Assembly: GCF_036884845.1 (NCBI RefSeq)
Contig: NZ_CP145732.1
Span: 558,001-622,000, forward strand
DNA from: Pseudomonas sp. MAG733B
GTDB lineage: Bacteria; Pseudomonadota; Gammaproteobacteria; Pseudomonadales; Pseudomonadaceae
DNA: 64,000 bases
Reading direction: 5' to 3'
Shown: one piece after another, positions 62,829-64,000 of the stretch
How positions within the stretch are numbered: position 1 is the first letter of the stretch
Layout: each line of letters opens with the position of its first letter
Program-made: the position numbers and the translations under genes
The notes under the pieces: model-generated
What the model saw: the letters and a program-made list of their open reading frames with translations, nothing else
Told to the model about the DNA's origin: nothing
Databases searched by the model: none

Positions 62829-63070
62829 GATTCATCCTCTTTGGCGGGCTCAGGGTGTTATCCCATATGTCCGGTGTGAAGCCAGTGGCTGGTTAAAAAA
62901 CATCCAGGCCGGAAAGCTCGACCCGTCAGTCACTCGATGAACAAGGTAGCGGCCGAATCTTAACTCAAACTGAATAAAACGCTCTAGGACGTGTGTTCCA
63001 GGTCACAAAAAACGTGACCGGCCTAATCCTTGAGCGCGTTCTCCAGTACTCAACCATAGGCCAATTGTCC
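62829..63070. other. Gap between carbonic anhydrase and the radical SAM gene
   Basis: 242 bases without a supported gene. A short stem GGTCAC / GTGACC (63001-63019 region) is seen with no T-run. It would hold the carbonic anhydrase promoter. Confidence 0.4.
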
Positions 63071-64000
63071 TCAAATCAACGACATTTGGCGACCCGGCGG
63101 ACAAAAGGCGTCGCAGTCCAGGTTGAAGCCTTCCCGGCGATTGAGCCCCAGCCGCTTGATGGTCTTGGCAAAGCGCTGCGCCAGCAGGTCGGCAAACGGT
63201 CCTTCGCCGCGCATCCGTGCGCCAAAGCGACTGTCGTAGAGTTCGCCGCCACGGCTCTGGCGAATCAGGCTCAGGACATGCGCAGCCCGTTGCGGATAGT
63301 GGGCGGCCAGCCATTCTTCGAACAGCGGTGCCACTTCCAGTGGCAGGCGCAACATCATGTAGGCAGCGCTTTGCGCCCCGGCCGCCTGGGCTTCGGTCAG
63401 CAGGCTTTCGAGTTCGCTGTCGTTGATCATTGGAATCATCGGTGAACACAGCACACCGACCGGAATGCCCGCCTCGCGCATGACCCTGATGGCCCGCAAT
63501 CGGGCCTTGGGCGCGGCGGCACGAGGTTCGAGGATGCGTTTCAGCTCGTCGTCCAGGGTGGTCAGGCTGATCATCACCGCCACCAGCCTTTGTTCGGCGA
63601 GCTCCGCCAATAGGTCGAGATCACGAAGGATCAGCGACCCTTTCGTGACGATGGTCACCGGATGTCTGTAGCGCAACAGCACTTCGAGGGTTTGCCGGGT
63701 GATCTTGTATTCACGCTCGATCGGCTGATACGGGTCGGTATTGGAGCCGAGGTTGATCGGCGCACATTGATAGCCGCGTTTGGACAGCTGCTGCTCCAGC
63801 ACATCCACAGCGTTGGTTTTGGCGATCAGCTTGGTCTCGAAATCCAGCCCCGGCGACATGTCCCAGTAAGCGTGGCTGGGCCGTGCATAGCAATAAATGC
63901 AACCGTGCTCGCAACCGCGATAGGGATTGATCGAACGATCGAAGGGCAGGTCCGGTGAGTTGTTTTTGGTGATGATGGTTTTTGCCGTCTCGATGCGCAC
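63071..64000 (-). CDS. PA0069-family radical SAM protein, 5' end beyond the window
   Basis: The frame is open to base 64000 and the visible product (about 309 residues) begins mid-protein: the first lines match the middle of the family after a missing N-terminal part of about 40 residues. The radical SAM 4Fe-4S motif is CEHGCIYC (about 30-37), with YRG before and YARPSHAYWD after. A spore photoproduct lyase-like fold is likely; the substrate is not known. Confidence 0.88.
   Translation of the reverse strand: MRIETAKTIITKNNSPDLPFDRSINPYRGCEHGCIYCYARPSHAYWDMSPGLDFETKLIAKTNAVDVLEQQLSKRGYQCAPINLGSNTDPYQPIEREYKITRQTLEVLLRYRHPVTIVTKGSLILRDLDLLAELAEQRLVAVMISLTTLDDELKRILEPRAAAPKARLRAIRVMREAGIPVGVLCSPMIPMINDSELESLLTEAQAAGAQSAAYMMLRLPLEVAPLFEEWLAAHYPQRAAHVLSLIRQSRGGELYDSRFGARMRGEGPFADLLAQRFAKTIKRLGLNRREGFNLDCDAFCPPGRQMSLI

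Noticed and set aside
62993..63019. GGTCAC...GTGACC stem as terminator for the radical SAM gene.
   Set aside because: Weak six-pair stem with A-rich loop and no T-run; left as an unexplained short palindrome.
1..64000. CRISPR arrays, tRNA or rRNA genes, prophage, toxin-antitoxin or defence islands.
   Set aside because: No spaced direct repeats, no tRNA cloverleaf, no phage structural gene or defence-type domain was recognised.

Overview
The window is a stretch of ordinary, actively maintained chromosome from a Pseudomonas, most likely a member of the P. fluorescens complex. The evidence is the high-GC coding style, a gene content and local order that closely follow P. aeruginosa PAO1 (locus order recalled from memory), and eleven paired REP hairpins (REPINs) of the types common in P. 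fluorescens relatives. There is no prophage, CRISPR array, tRNA, rRNA or integrated element other than one insertion sequence.

Layout. 1-9085: 3' part of the alginate-associated sensor kinase kinB, a CSS-EAL c-di-GMP phosphodiesterase, the amidase ampDh2, the diguanylate cyclase dgcH overlapping an endonuclease/exonuclease/phosphatase-family gene, dsbA, and two c-type cytochromes. 9277-14413: engB and polA converge on the sRNA ersA, followed by a DUF2782 gene and thrB. 14525-18314: zinc uptake locus, znuA diverging from zur-znuC-znuB across a Zur-box-like palindrome, then a lipoprotein gene. 18437-23312: katE diverging from metNIQ. 23372-24679: a complete ISL3-family insertion sequence with 8-bp direct repeats, inserted at the U-tract of the aspA terminator. 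24777-30239: aspA and a divergent LysR regulator, purEK behind an attenuator-like leader, a GlsB-type membrane protein and a DUF3299 protein. 30365-33403: hexose-6-phosphate mutarotase, acyl-CoA thioesterase, MFS transporter.

33558-46700 is the phosphate regulon: pstS, pstC, pstA, pstB, phoU with two Pho boxes, a response regulator, an M23 peptidase, a CNNM/CorC membrane protein, phoR and phoB (with another Pho box). 46701-50579: a PF03640 secreted protein, ubiCA, rubredoxin and its reductase, and an HU gene. 50701-59347: a complete aa3-type cytochrome c oxidase cluster, all on the minus strand except one DUF2909 gene, including assembly factors SCO, CtaB, CtaA, SURF1 and CtaG and an unrecognised SCO-like protein. 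59718-64000: a conserved hypothetical gene, a SulP transporter with a beta-carbonic anhydrase, and the truncated 5' end of a radical SAM gene.

I did not find a wholly new gene system. The observations most worth a second look are the alternative-hairpin leader before purE, the IS insertion that preserves a terminator, the REPIN that supplies the stop codon of coxC, the large non-membrane insertions in PstC and PstA, a SCO-like protein lacking the histidine ligand, and the arrangement of Pho boxes at pstC and phoB.
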